From Xenoacremonium recifei (lineage: Eukaryota; Ascomycota; Sordariomycetes; Hypocreales; Nectriaceae): a stretch of 64,000 bases of DNA. The notes below the pieces were generated by a model. The model had not been told where the DNA came from. It saw only the letters and a program-made list of their open reading frames with translations, and made no database searches. The position numbers were made by a program, and so were the translations under genes. Location: contig WOFQ01000061.1 of NCBI GenBank assembly GCA_012184525.1, positions 62,001-126,000 of the forward strand. The letters are read 5' to 3'. Shown here in pieces: positions 1 through 11,908 of this stretch (position 1 is the first letter of the stretch; each line of letters opens with the position of its first letter).

Positions 1-912
1 GTACACGACAAGATGAGGATGGAGCCAGGATTGCAGTACGCTCTTGTTGTAGACATTGGTGGCCACGAAGATCCCGACGGGGGGGATTCAGCAGGAGTGC
101 AGGGTGCCTTGCTTCGCGTTCAAGACTATACCAAAGCCGAAAAAAAAGATGCGGACGAACAGCAGAGGGAGCTGCGGATTTCCGCTATTTATGACTGTCC
201 GATTCGTGTGCAATTCGCTGATAGGCGAAATGCTTTCGATGAGGCACCAGTCGCAGACACTGCAGAGGTTTGGAACCATGCGGCAAAGTGGGAAGTCTCT
301 CTCCAGGTTGGTACGTACTCTGCGGACGTAGTGATCTTTGATGCTCAATGGCTCATGATTCAAGCAGATGCCAACGATTCCAGATCTCTTTTGGCTCGGA
401 GGGAAGACTTCGCCGAGGTCCATTATTTCGGCGTAGCGCTCAACCTGGTAATGAAAGCGTTGGCTCTCATCGAAATCGGCGTTAGGATAACAATAGCTGC
501 TCGCCTTGGCTGGCATAATCTTGCACCTTTTGGCAGAGCGGCACTCTTGCTCTGGGTATTTCAAAGAAGTGTATACGTTGGGAACCTCTTCGGGATTTTA
601 ATTCCAACTGTATTAACTAAGGCCTATTTTACCGTGGATCGCCTCCGAAATGGAGGCCTCACAGCTCTCGACTACGCATATGTGCTCATTCCCTTCAGCT
701 TTCAAATATGGGGAATAGCAGCTATGCTGACGCAGCTTGTCGATTGGCATGTCGGATGGCATCTCAACATGCTCTTTTACAGTGCTGCTTTTGTGGAACC
801 TAGGAATTTTGGGGAACGGTTTACGAGATCAATGGTCGTGCTGGCTATCAGGTCGAGAAGACTTGTCGTCTGGCTGAGACGGCACGATAGAGTGGGTTTC
901 AGATTTAGATGA
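1..912. other. Left-edge region, coding status unresolved
   Basis: Both strands are open over long stretches: 300 codons on the plus strand (13-912) and 158 codons on the minus strand (88-564). The two frames are codon-aligned, so one is probably the shadow of the other. The minus strand gives a soluble, cysteine-containing peptide. A further minus-strand frame is open at roughly 830-600 and could be an upstream exon joined by an intron near 600-550. I recognise no family in either strand; the plus-strand product is only hydrophobic by composition. A partial or decayed minus-strand gene running off the left edge is the likelier reading, but this is a guess. Confidence 0.25.
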
Positions 913-1002
913 ACGGTTTAAGATATCCTACACCCTCTCTTATAAGCCGTAAAGCTGCAAGCCAACGGCTTCTTCCAGATCCACCCACACTACTTGTCAT
1001 AT

Positions 1003-4000
1003 CTACCACGCCATTTTGGCGAGTATTCCTTCCGGCCAGCGCCGGACACACGCCTTTCGGATCTCATCCAGGCAAAAGAGTCCGAGTCCCAAAGCCGCAG
1101 GAAGGAAATAATGCTCAACAGGGACACCCGAGGTATCAAGCACGCGCTGAAAATCAGGAACATAAAGCCAGAAGGCAGCAATACCCAGTGCAAATATAAT
1201 GGCCGGGAACAACAGAAGATTTTGCGTCTCCTTGTTAAAGGCGGGCGGATGTTGGAAAACCGATAGGTGACGGTTACGAACTGCCATCAGATTGAACCAT
1301 TGCCTGAGACAGTCAGAGTCATGCATCAGGGGGAAGTCTTGTGATATAACTTACATTACAACCAAGGTGATAAAGTAGATTGAGCTGGCCTCGTTCAATC
1401 GGGCCTGGTAGTAGTCGGGGTCGATATTGGCGGGGATCTTTCCAAACTTGAACCACATGTCTGAAAAGGGGATGCCCTTGCGTTGGAGATACCAATACGA
1501 CATCGCAAAGGAGCAGATACTTTCAATGACCCCAATGAATCCGTAGGCGTGGAACATCAACTGCCAGTTTACCAGGTGTGTCTTCCTAGGGTCGCGGGGA
1601 GGTCGAAGAAGAACGTCTGCTTCAGGCTTCTCGTAGGCCAATACGATAGCGGCAGCGCAGTCGGTGAAACAGCTAAGATTTATCAGCGACATTCATTCAT
1701 GGAATTTACGATCTTGAATGAGGCCTACCAGATGATGATCATAAGGAATGATGAAAGGATCTGTGGCAGTCCAAAAGCGATATTCGTGAACACAGGCCAG
1801 AACTCCGAGAAAGAACCAGCGGGGAGTAAGTACGCGATGACTTTCTTCAAGTTATCAAAGACGACACGACCGTATTTGACAGCCTCCACAATGGCAGAGA
1901 AAGACTCGAGGAGAACCATATCGGCAGCCTCGATAGCAATATCGGAACCACTGGCGAGACTGATACCGACATCGGCGGCTTTCAAAGCAGGAGCATCGTT
2001 GACACCATCACCAGTCATGGCAACGACCTGCTTTCGAGCCTGGTACTCCTTTACAATCTGGAGCTTTTGGTCTGGAGTAGTACGCGAGAAGACGATCTCT
2101 TGGTACTGGCATACTTGCTCCCACTGATACTCATTCAAGCTCCTAAGATCTGACCCTGTGAGCAGCAAGGCTGCATCTCGGATTGAAGGAACAGCCTTGT
2201 CGCCTGTAGTTGGGGCAAACCTTTGCAGGTTTGAGCTATCGTGGATGACAGGAGAAGTGACGATGCCACATTGACGAGAAATAGCTAGCGCTGTGAGGCC
2301 GAAATCACCAGTGACCTGTACAATACTGTTAATGCCGTCTCAGATTATAAGCGTTTGGGTATTGACTTACCATCATGACGCGGATACCAGCTCTGCGCAA
2401 AGTCGCGACAACTTCGGGAATTTCTTCTCTTGGAGGGTCGATCAAACCAACCAAGCCCACTAACGTGAGACCGGATCCAAGCTCCTTTGTCATGACCTTT
2501 TCATAGTCATCTGATGACGGATCAGGAAGAACCTTATCTCCATCCACGATCTTTCGAGCCAAGAGTATGACACGTTTGCCACCAGAAGACAGTTTGTCCT
2601 TGAGCTCCTGAATCGCGATGCTGCGCTCTTCGGTAAGGGGAACCGAGGTGCCGTCTGCCAGAAGGACGCTTGAGCATCGTCCGATGAGAATATCCGGTGC
2701 GCCCTTGACAGTAAGGAGACTATAAAATTGTTCAGACCGAGAATAAAGTGAGGGTAGAATGACGACATACATGGTAGTAGCCTTGAATGACTTCACTTCT
2801 GAAGCAGTGATACAAGCGCCAAGGTTAATAGGATCGACAATGTTGAAAGCTCTAGCCATGAACTTGTGTTTGCTGTCAAAAGGGCGCTCGTAAACCATTT
2901 TCCAGGCTTTGCGGAGCTCAGCAACGGATCCCAGGGTCTCGGACAACCTCAAGATCGCCTGATCCGTTGCGTCTCCAAATATGTGCCTTTGGGCCAAAGG
3001 GGTGGCCTCCGAGTTGGTGTCGAACTCAGCAGCGTTGCAAAGACCCGCGATAGCTCGGACTTGGGATGCGCCAGACTTGTTGTGTCGCAAACAAATGTCT
3101 CCCTTGGCCTCTTCAGGAGTATAGGTGGTCGTGTTAAGGGCGACGTCGGTCACAAACATCTTGCTCTGCCAGGGGTTATCATATGTTAGCCTTGGTCTTC
3201 TTAGCTGCGGGGTGTCAATGTTGCTCAGAACCTACTACAGTGAGGGTTCCAGTCTTATCAGAGCAAATGACGGAAACAGATCCCAGAGTCTCTACTGTCT
3301 TCAAAGACTTGCACAGGATCTTGTTCTTCTTCATGATGTTTGCCGTGATCGTCAAACCGGATGTTACCGCAATAGGCAGGCCCTCTGGGATGTAGGCAAT
3401 TGCGACACTAACGCAGCTCACAATCAACGCCGGGACGTTAATCCAATCGGGATGCGCCTTGCGTAGCCAACCGGCCCTGGCTCTGCGTTAATGACCAAAG
3501 AAGTGGTTGACATGTCAATCCTAGACATACCATACAGCCACGAAGATCACAATCCATAAAATCATCACGGCGCAGATTAGAATGACGAAGCGAAGGATGT
3601 CCTTCTCCATTGTCGTCATTCCTGTCTTAGGCTCGGTCGTCAACTTGGCAATCTGGCCGAAGACAGTCGAGTCTCCAGTAGACACCACGATTGCGACTGC
3701 ACTTCCGGACATGCAGTGCGTTCCCTGAAGGCCAATGCAATGCGTTTCAAGGTAATTATCTTCGTTCGATTCGAGTGTCGCTTTGATAGCCTTTGACTCT
3801 CCTAGGAAGGAAGGGTTAGTATGCTACGTGTCCGAGACTAGGCCAAAGATCGAGATAAATCTTAGGGGCACATACCAGTCAGGACAGAGCGGTCAATGGA
3901 TGTATCATGAGAAACCTCCAAATATCGTATATCAGCAGGAATGCGATTTCCGGCTTTAATCATGATGATATCTCCAGGAACGATGTCTGAAGCGGCAACC

Positions 4001-4909
4001 TCAATACGTGAGCCATCACGGAGGAGAACACAAGACTCCGGAAGCATTCCGGTAATTGACTGCATGACGCGAGAGGATGACCAGTCTTGCCAGGCATTGA
4101 ATGCAGCCTGGATGAGAAAGACGGCCATTAATACTATACCAAGTGCAAGGTTAGCAACGGCAGGTGGGTTTCCGAGAGGTTTCCAGGAGATGAAGACTAA
4201 GATGCCACCTATGAACAAGATGGATCCGAATCCCTTGAAGAGATACCCGAGGCATTTCCAAAGCCAAGGATTAGGGAGTGGTGAAATCTTGTTTTTGCCG
4301 TGCTTTTTGAGCCGTTCTTCAGCATCCCATGATGATAGACCAACTGAGGAATCAACTTGGAGACGCTTTTGGATCTCAGGGACTGTGATTTTGTGCCAGT
4401 CGACCGACTCAAATTCTGCTGCTGTCAGTTTCGCGGTACGACAAGTAAGCTGATGCAGACAAGCAGTCGGGGATGGGAATCATTATTGTGGCTTCAGCGT
4501 CAGATCAGAGATCATCAGGGATTCTGGTTGAGATTTGGGAATCACGATGCAATCAGGGGATGGGGATTGGGGACGGAGTGGGAACAGCAGAAAAGTTCAC
4601 ATACTGACTACAGCCGCGTCTTTAGTTTTGCTGTCACGAAGCTTATTGCCGGCCGACTCATCAATCTCCATAGAACTTCATTATTAGACATAAAAATGCG
4701 CATGCAAGGATGACTGAAACTCACATGCTGCGGTATTGGATCGGCAGGGTTGCAGATGCATCAACCACGCGACGATTGCGACTCAAAGAGCGTCTCGTCA
4801 CGGCATGCGCAGGTACTCCTGCTGAGTCTCTGCGCTCGAGTCTCCCAGGGCGGCGGTTGGCGGCTTCGACGTCGCCATCCTGCCACTGTAATGAGCCCTG
4901 TGTGGTCAT
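1003..4909 (-). CDS. Type II P-type cation ATPase, Na+/K+-ATPase alpha-like
   Basis: An ATP-driven cation pump of about 1,050 residues in roughly ten exons. In order it shows: a soluble N-terminus; a cation-ATPase N domain (VDWHKITVPEIQKRL); membrane helices with actuator-domain motif LTGES, restored by splicing near 3860; helix M4 with IPEGLP; the phosphorylation motif ICSDKTGTLT near 3255; a nucleotide-binding domain with FGDATDQA and KGAP; the hinge TGDGVNDAPALKAADVG near 2000; and C-terminal helices with FTDCAAAIVLAYEKPEAD and DEIRKACVRR. The DEIRK end and the long C-terminal membrane half resemble type IIC (Na+/K+, H+/K+) pumps rather than SERCA or ENA. The exon join at 1724-1693 gives III-CC-FTD, as in the family. 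The start at 4909 is the first ATG that splices into the conserved N domain. Transported ion is not readable from sequence. Confidence 0.85.
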
Positions 4910-5972
4910 TTTTTATTATTGTGAAGGAAAATAAAAAACGGTGAAGGGCGAAAACTAGAAAGCTGAGTTGATAGCCAGCAAAGCAAAGATGCGTCACGGC
5001 GCTTTATACCTAGGACAACTGGACAAAGCCATCAATCTCCTGGTTACGGGGGGGCTGTCCATCCCCGTTCTCTGTATGAGGTATTTTGGGCTGTAAGTGA
5101 TTGGTTCCGTCTGCAGGACTGGCTGTGTCTCGAAAGTTTGGCTAGTGGTCGATAATTTTAACATTGGATCTCGAGATACGGGAGGGGTAAGGTATTGATG
5201 GATTGCGCTTACACGGATGTCTCAAAGGCGGAGCCCCTTTGAATACCCCAGGTAGCTGCCAACTAATCCACTAACAATCTGGCAGCCAGAAAGTACAGGC
5301 ATTCCCCACTTGCCAGATATCAAATACTCGCAACTACATCTGAGTGATTATCACGGTGACAAGCCCAAATAATTGAAGGCGCAGTTGGCGCTCACATTTG
5401 CGAGAGCCGCTCCCCCGAGTCTAGCCCACGGCAGACGCCTCGAAACAGGTTTTTTCACACGTTACATCAACGTAAGTTCCCGAGGTTTGGGGCTGTGCCG
5501 TGTTTACTTTCCTCTTCCATACTCTCGTGGCCAGGCCTCGTGGACTTCGCGCCTCCAACGAGAGTTGTAGATCTCTATAGACGAAAATCCCTCAGCACAC
5601 CGCATCCAGCGCACTCACCAGCCCGCCCATCATGAACTTTGAAGGCACTTCTTCTGCAGACACTCGTGCTGGCATTTTGTGACGTAAAATGGTGGTTTTC
5701 ATCGGTCAGAGACAATGTTTGTCGCAGGAGAACCAGCCGGTAGCCAAGTGTCCCTTTGCAAGCCCGGCCCGAGCGTGCATTTGATGTACGAGACTCTGGG
5801 CATGGCTGCCAATGCTCAGGGGGCCCAGCGATCAGAATGAAAAGATAGACGAAGCCAAGTCAATGATCAGTTGCCCCGTCTTGTCCTCTCTTCTGCTATC
5901 CTTAAGCGGAAGATTCCAAAATCTGTTCTATTGCCCGTCTATCCTCTTTCCCTCATTGCTTCCTACATCGCT
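4910..5972. promoter_or_regulatory. Divergent intergenic region, ATPase / RING gene
   Basis: About 1 kb without a supportable gene; short open frames here have no family features. It must hold the promoters of the leftward ATPase and the rightward RING-H2 gene. One TTGGGG hexamer lies at 5487-5492. I see no other clear element. Confidence 0.4.
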
Positions 5973-6618
5973 ATGAAGAGATCCACAGATAGTGTCTCGT
6001 CGAACGAGGATGGTGGCTCGCAGGCGAGAGACTGGTATTTAGTGATGCCCCTTCTCGTTGTCATTATCCTGATATCCTACCTCGCCTATCGATCCTCAAG
6101 CATGCCTCCGGTTCGTCAAGTTGTTCGCTCACAGTTATGGCGGCTCAGGGCTTCGAGAGGCCTAGGGCATGAAGCGGTGCAAAGACTCCCAATCATCGAG
6201 TACCATCATCAAAACAAACCCAAGTCTATCGAGCTGGGAACTAGTCAGACCATGTACCAACCATCACGACCCTCAATCGCAGCGCGAGCATTCCGTCGAA
6301 GTATGAACATGATCGACCGCCTTTCTTCTGCAACTTCGAAGTCCAGAGTAACGTCCCGAATAACACACGAGCGGCCGGTAGCCAGCGAAGGCACCTCGTG
6401 CTGCTCAATTTGCACAGAAGACTTTTCCGAAGGCGTCAGGCTTCGACAGATGCCATGTGGTCACATCTTCCACCCACATTGCATAGATCCATGGCTTGAA
6501 GAGTGCGCATGTACCTGTCCACTGTGGTATGTAGTCCTGTCAAGTCACAGAGTTCCGGACATTTGGCTAACGAAGTTCTACGGTGGCCATAAAGCCGGCT
6601 AGATCTGCAGCTGCTTGA
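5973..6618 (+). CDS. Single-pass membrane RING-H2 finger protein (probable E3 ubiquitin ligase)
   Basis: A small membrane-anchored RING protein, probably an E3 ligase of the ATL/RNF type. After a short polar N-terminus comes one hydrophobic helix (MPLLVVIILISYLAY), then a basic low-complexity linker and a C-terminal RING-H2. The metal ligands are visible in CSICTEDF, MPCGHIFHPHCIDPWL and CTCPLC. The last cysteine exists only after removal of a 49-nt intron at 6527-6575, where the join TG|T completes the codon. The spliced frame then runs about a dozen more residues to a stop at 6618. An in-frame ATG at 5871 would add 34 residues; I prefer 5973 because the upstream part is hydrophobic without support. 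Substrates are unknown. Confidence 0.75.
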
Positions 6619-9028
6619 GTATAGCATGCCAGAGAGACCACCAAGAGTCCGAATAACAAGTCGCCGCGTGGAAAGAATGGGTTATCCGATGCAAAGATAT
6701 TGATCGAGCGGTATACTGGATGAGACTATGCAAGGAGACGGTCACGAGTAAAATACGATCAATTTGAGTATACAGCACATATGAATTACAGTATATATGA
6801 ATATGAAAAACACATCTTCTACTTGAAGTTCATTCCTTGTTACAATTTTTCCTGCCTCTCTGTCTCGACGACGTGGTTGATTCCGCCTTGAGCGAATATC
6901 AGGAGGCTCCCGTCGCGCAAGGGAGAGCCGCCACGAAACAGCGCCAGTCCCCGCCACGGCATTCCATCCAAAACGGGAGCGAAAACAACAGACGCAAACG
7001 GGCGCTGGATTAGTGCGGGCGGCATGCGGCACTGGCGAGCAAAGGCCCCTTAATTTCTCGCGGCCAGGTCAGTCCATATGACCTGAAGTTTGGTGGGATG
7101 GATACTGGATGTCTTTCCTTACGTCTACCAAACAGGGGACGCCAGCCAATCCCGAAAAAGCCTCGCAACCCCATACTTCATCAACTGACGGGGAGTCCAT
7201 CAAATTACTCGGTACGGAATAGCCCAATCTTGAGCAAAGCTTATGATCATGCCAACCTTTATTGGCGGCCTCTTGACGTCATGGACCCTTGATTTGAGCC
7301 AAGGTACCATGTGATGGTAGCGAGGAGACGTGGCCGAGCACAGCCCAAGGGTCCAACCCTCGCCCATTTTTCCTCGTGGGGATAGCCGACACTCCTCTAG
7401 TTTTCAATGGCTCAGCCCAATCAGAAGGTCCGAGTCCGTCATTCCGCTTGCCTCAGTCGATATGGTTCGCAGTCTGTGCGTACGCGGGCTATCACAGATA
7501 CGAAAAATTGCGTTGTTGAATGGGGCGGATTCCCGTTCTCACAGCGACCTACCCTAGAGCTAGGAATTCCACAATAGACGATTCATAAGAGTCTGGAATT
7601 GATCTCGTTCAAGGATGTAACAATGTATAGTGTCAATTAATTACAGCTCTGACTGTATTTAGTAGTGCTGAATATATAACACATTTCCTCCCCTCTATTA
7701 CTTGTCACCTTTCATAGTGCTGCGCAGCGATTCCAGCTCTCCTCAAGAAACAAACGAGGAGGATCAAGTTAGCCAAGTGCAAAACTAGGCGAGAGGTAGG
7801 AAGAAGACCAAAACAGAGTCTCGGAGGTCTCTTGACTTGAATGTAGAAGACTCCCCTGAGTTTAACTGTTTTATCGCTTGACTCAGTATTTAATTCTCGT
7901 TACCTATGTGCATTTACGCCGCCACGGTGCTGAAACGCGACAAATGAAGCATCGCATTGACTCATCACTGATCCACGGTGAGTCCAACTGACTAGGTAGA
8001 AAAGAATACCGATAGATAGGTATCGAATTATGCTTAGGTATATAGTGCCCTTGATGGTTGTCAAATATGTTTAGATCTGTTTCCCTGAAACTCATTCCTC
8101 ACGACAACACTATTTATTGGGCAGCGACAGCACCATGGCTTGTGCTCACTACCTGCGCCTTATATCTTGCGTATGTTTCTGATAAATATGTAAGGAGCCC
8201 TGGCCTGTATGAGAGCGAGCAGATTTCACTGTATAGGGAGGTAATATGTGTGCGTATTAGCAGGTGAAGGATGCGGGGCTTGGTCTATACCTACCTTATC
8301 TTGACCCCTAGTGCAACATGCTTCCTAGACTCTTGTCCCCGTAAACCACAGCCGATGAGCTGATATTGCTCGGCATGTAGCTACATCGTCTTACTATACC
8401 GAGTGCTGGAGCAACAAGGACTGCATGGCCTGCCTCATGTGTCTGGTAGCCCCATACCTGAAGCCTGGTGTCTTCCGTTGGTCGCGGACCAGACATTTCA
8501 CAGCAATTTTAGATATATACAAGACCTGTGTGTATTGAAAGTCGGTGCTCGCCCGCAAAATTTCACAGCAATTTTAGTCATATGCAAGATCTGTATGATT
8601 GGTGCCCAAGAATCTTCACAGCAATTTTAGACATATACAAGACCCGTGTGCACTGAAACTTTCTTCCCCTGCGACACCGGAAAAATTCACAGCAATTTTA
8701 GTCATATGCAAGGTCTGTATGAATGGTGCCCAAGAATCTTCACAGCAATTTTAGACAGATGCAAGACCAGTGTGCAGGTTCTAGAACAAGTGCTGAAAAT
8801 ATGGTTCGCATCGACAGGGAGGTTTTTATGACTGTCATCATGATTCTCTATTAAAGGTCGTCAAGTGAATCCAATCATACTAGCGTACGTCTATTTCCGA
8901 TGGCGTTTTGGCTCTTGGATACCAACAAGTATAAATCGCGGTAAGGGAGTCTATCCTCTTCACCTGGCCTCCAATGTACAAAACACAGAATAATCATCAT
9001 CAGCGCCGACGTGTCCTGTAGGAACAAG
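6619..9028. other. Gene-poor region of 2.4 kb
   Basis: No frame here has recognisable protein features. The open frames are short and lack family motifs. The only clear structure is the tandem repeat at 8497-8775, listed separately. AT-rich blocks occur near 7620-7700. The right end contains possible last-exon sequence or 3' UTR of the P450 that ends at 9029. Confidence 0.5.
8497..8775 (+). repeat. Five-copy tandem repeat, about 35-nt core, alternating spacing
   Basis: The core TTCACAGCAATTTTAG starts at 8497, 8562, 8615, 8686 and 8739. It is followed each time by an A/T-rich CATATRCAAGAYCTGTRTG-like tail. Spacings are 65, 53, 71 and 53, so two unit types alternate. Copies 2 and 4 read GTCATATGCAAGRTCTGTATG and are followed by GGTGCCCAAGAATC, whereas copies 1, 3 and 5 read AGAYATAT or AGACAGAT. 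The array is therefore a dimeric unit of about 120 nt repeated 2.5 times. No coding function is seen. Confidence 0.85.
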
Positions 9029-10761
9029 CTAGATACTATAAGTATTATATCCAACTTGAGGTGCTACGAGCAAATCACTTACCTTGTACCTTAAGGTTAA
9101 ATTCGCTATTAGTTTGTGCATGGACATCATAACTACAAACCTTCCTATGCATGCACTGGATCCATAACCAAAAGATAAGTCTGTGTGCTCCATTGCGGTT
9201 CGACGCTTCTGGTATTTCTCATCGCTCTCGTTGGGGAGAGGCAACCATCGCTCCGGTCGGAAAGTCAGTGGTGCCTCATGATACGTATCCTCCCTGGATC
9301 CTAATACTCGGGGCTCCATGCCGACCTCAACTCCTCCAGGGAGAAAAACTCCATTGGGTAGAGTCAATCCTTCTTTTGAAGTATCGCGGCCCACGATCAT
9401 GCCAAATCCAGAGTGGTGAAGTCTCAAGCCCTCGCGGATGACAGCGTTGAGATAGGGCAAGGCCTGAGCATCCTTGTTAGACACCGGTGCCTTCACGCCA
9501 AAGGATATGATCTCAGCAAAGATGGTTTCCTGCGCGGCTGGCACGCGAACAAGGAAGCGGAGAATCTCCTCAAGAACCTTGGATTGAGACAGTGATCCAG
9601 CAGCCATATTGACGAAACAATTTGTCATGATCTCCTCGCGCGTTAGAATATCTGGGTGCTTCTCCCTCGCAGCTAGAAAGTAGGAGAGCATATCGGGGTT
9701 TTCATCATAGTCAGTGCAGCTTTCGCTGTCGTATCTCTTCTTCACCTGCCCCTGGGCATAATTGTAGAACGCGAATTTCTTGTTTAATCCGAGCATACCA
9801 AGCAGGGGGTTGCAAATTCCTAGATATCCGAGTATAGGGAGTTGGATAATCTGCAATAAGTATGAAAATACGTTCCAAACACTATAGGTTGATGATAGGA
9901 CTCACTGTTCGGAAGTAGTACAGCATGGACAGTTGTGTTGTGATGAGATAGTGCATATCTCGTCCTTCTTTGATGAACCCGATTGGCTCACCAAATGTGA
10001 TGAATCCAATAAGGTCGTAGGCATCTATACGTATAGTCAGAGATCGAGAAAAATTGTGAATTATATAAGACGAGAACGCACAATAGTAGGCCCATCTGGC
10101 GATATCAACTTCTTTTTCACCACCAAAACTCGCCTTTCCCAATGCCTCAAGCAGACTTTCAATATTCTGATCTACCAGCGGCTCGTATCTTCGAAGAGCG
10201 CCCGGCGCATAGGCACCTGCAACCGGCCTTCTATGAGTGCCATGGTCGGCCATGTCTCGCATGCTACCATATGGCGGGTTGATGCCACTGGGCTTGAATA
10301 CGTTCCAGCGAAATGACTGTCCAAAAGTAAGAAATCACTATGACCGGATATCACTATCACCTTGAGGAACCTACTTTATTTAGACGATCCTTTGTATTGT
10401 AGATGGGACGAATCGCTGCTGGATCAGCAACGCTCACTGAGCGAGGACCAATTCGAACGACATCACCATACTTGTGATGCAGAGGGGAAAGCCAGTCTCC
10501 GTGGAGACCGACGCTCCATTTGCGGTAGAGACCATCCAGGTCGGTGTATCGAGCAAAGAAAGGCCCAGGGACATGACTGAGACCAGCTCGGTGGCCATCT
10601 ATAATGACCCAGAAAACAAAAACGACAGAACTGAAAAATGCTACTAAAGCAACGTTCAAAGCACCAAGAGGAGGAATCGTGACCCAACCAAGCTCAATCA
10701 TTTTGTCTTGGTCGCTTGAGATGTTTTTGATTAGGGAAAGAGAAAAAGACCGGCTGGACAT
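9029..10761 (-). CDS. Cytochrome P450, pisatin-demethylase-like
   Basis: A microsomal heme monooxygenase of about 500 residues. It has an N-terminal membrane helix (LVAFFSSVVFVFWVII), a proline hinge (HVPGPF), the ExxR motif in AVIREGLRLH near 9430, the PERF-type FRPERW, and the heme loop FGYGSSACIGR near 9150. Introns lie near 10357-10300, 10085-10020 and 9880-9857. The start is 10761, or 10702 for a shorter leader. Order and spacing match CYP families around pisatin demethylase and trichothecene P450s. Odd point: the I-helix reads AAGSLSQS where the family has AG-x-D-T-T, so the oxygen-activating acid and threonine are both absent. The end beyond RYK is not conserved; a donor GTAAGT there suggests another 3' exon below 9029. 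It is transcribed away from the next P450. Substrate unknown. Confidence 0.8.
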
Positions 10762-11908
10762 AATAACTCAACGAGACTCTTTATATCAAGTAAGGTCCTG
10801 GATAGTTGGCGATGTGTCATATTCCTTCGCCTGGTGGCATCGGGAACCATTTGGATCGGACAGGTGGGAAGAATGATAAGAGACAGAACAGACCCATCAC
10901 GCCAAGAGCGTCCACTGTTTTACGCATAAGCTGAGGCTAGTCACAATACAAGGGTATGTCTTGAATATAGATTACTTCGGTATGTCATCGCGCAAGTTAA
11001 GCATGCATCTACAAGGGTACACGATAGATCTCACCTATCTACGGAGCAAATGATGCCGTAATAACCGGCCTACTAAATCGCATGTACGCAATAACTGATA
11101 AAAACTGTTATCTTCAATAAGTGTTCGCTGTCAATATCTATGTCTATTACACATAATGTGTCCATTTGAGGAATAGATCAAAGTCAAGTTGTGGAACGGT
11201 GAGACATAATATGCTGCCTAAAACTCTTACAAAGTCTCTACCGATTTGGCATAATTCCCCAACAACACATAATACTTAAGCAGTCAATAACTTGTACAAC
11301 CAGGTCGAACGACCCCAATTCGCGCTGCTATGTCTCGGCAGATCCTACGTCGACAATAGATTTTTTGAAAATGCCTGGTTTCGGTTTCCTCACCCATAAG
11401 TTTTAGACACAAAGTTCCATTAGGACTCGGTGAAGACTGAAGCGAAAATGAGGTCCTAGCGAATCCTGGTTACAAATTACCTTGCTACTTATGGACCTGT
11501 GGTGTTCGCTAAGGTGTGAATGCGACGAAGGATTTATTTTTATATTGGCTAGGATTGAATGGCACGGAGATCTTGTCATCCTAGGGAGTACTCGTCAATA
11601 ATCGAAGCAGGGGACAAGGCGGTGACGAATAGACGTTCAAGTATGCCCCACGAACCACGAATCCTCGGAGCCAACGGAGGGACTTTAGTACATGTCAATG
11701 CGTATGACGTTGAATTGTTTTTGACGAAGCCCACAAATATCCGCTGTATAATCATAGGTAGATGTCAATTGTTCCGAAAGTTTAGGCATTGAAACTGACA
11801 AAAATATCACCATGAGATTCAACCATAAAATTCAACCAAAAAACTCCATCTAAGGCCGATCCCAACTTTTCTCTTGAAGTTTGAGTTTGGTGCAATGCTG
11901 CCTACAAC
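10762..11908. promoter_or_regulatory. Divergent promoter region between two P450 genes
   Basis: 1.15 kb without a credible gene. It separates the leftward P450 (start 10761) from the rightward one (start 11909). Two CCCCAA hexamers lie at 11257-11262 and 11313-11318. The exact octamer TTGGGGTA found in other promoters is absent. Confidence 0.4.

Noticed and set aside
13..912. 300-codon plus-strand open frame with hydrophobic segments, suggesting a membrane protein
   Set aside because: It is codon-aligned with an open minus-strand frame, has no family motif, and the hydrophobic parts look like an antisense effect. Kept only as an unresolved region.
8497..8775. Regularly spaced repeats resembling a CRISPR array
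   Set aside because: The genome is eukaryotic, spacing alternates and the sequences between repeats are themselves repeated, so they are not unique spacers.
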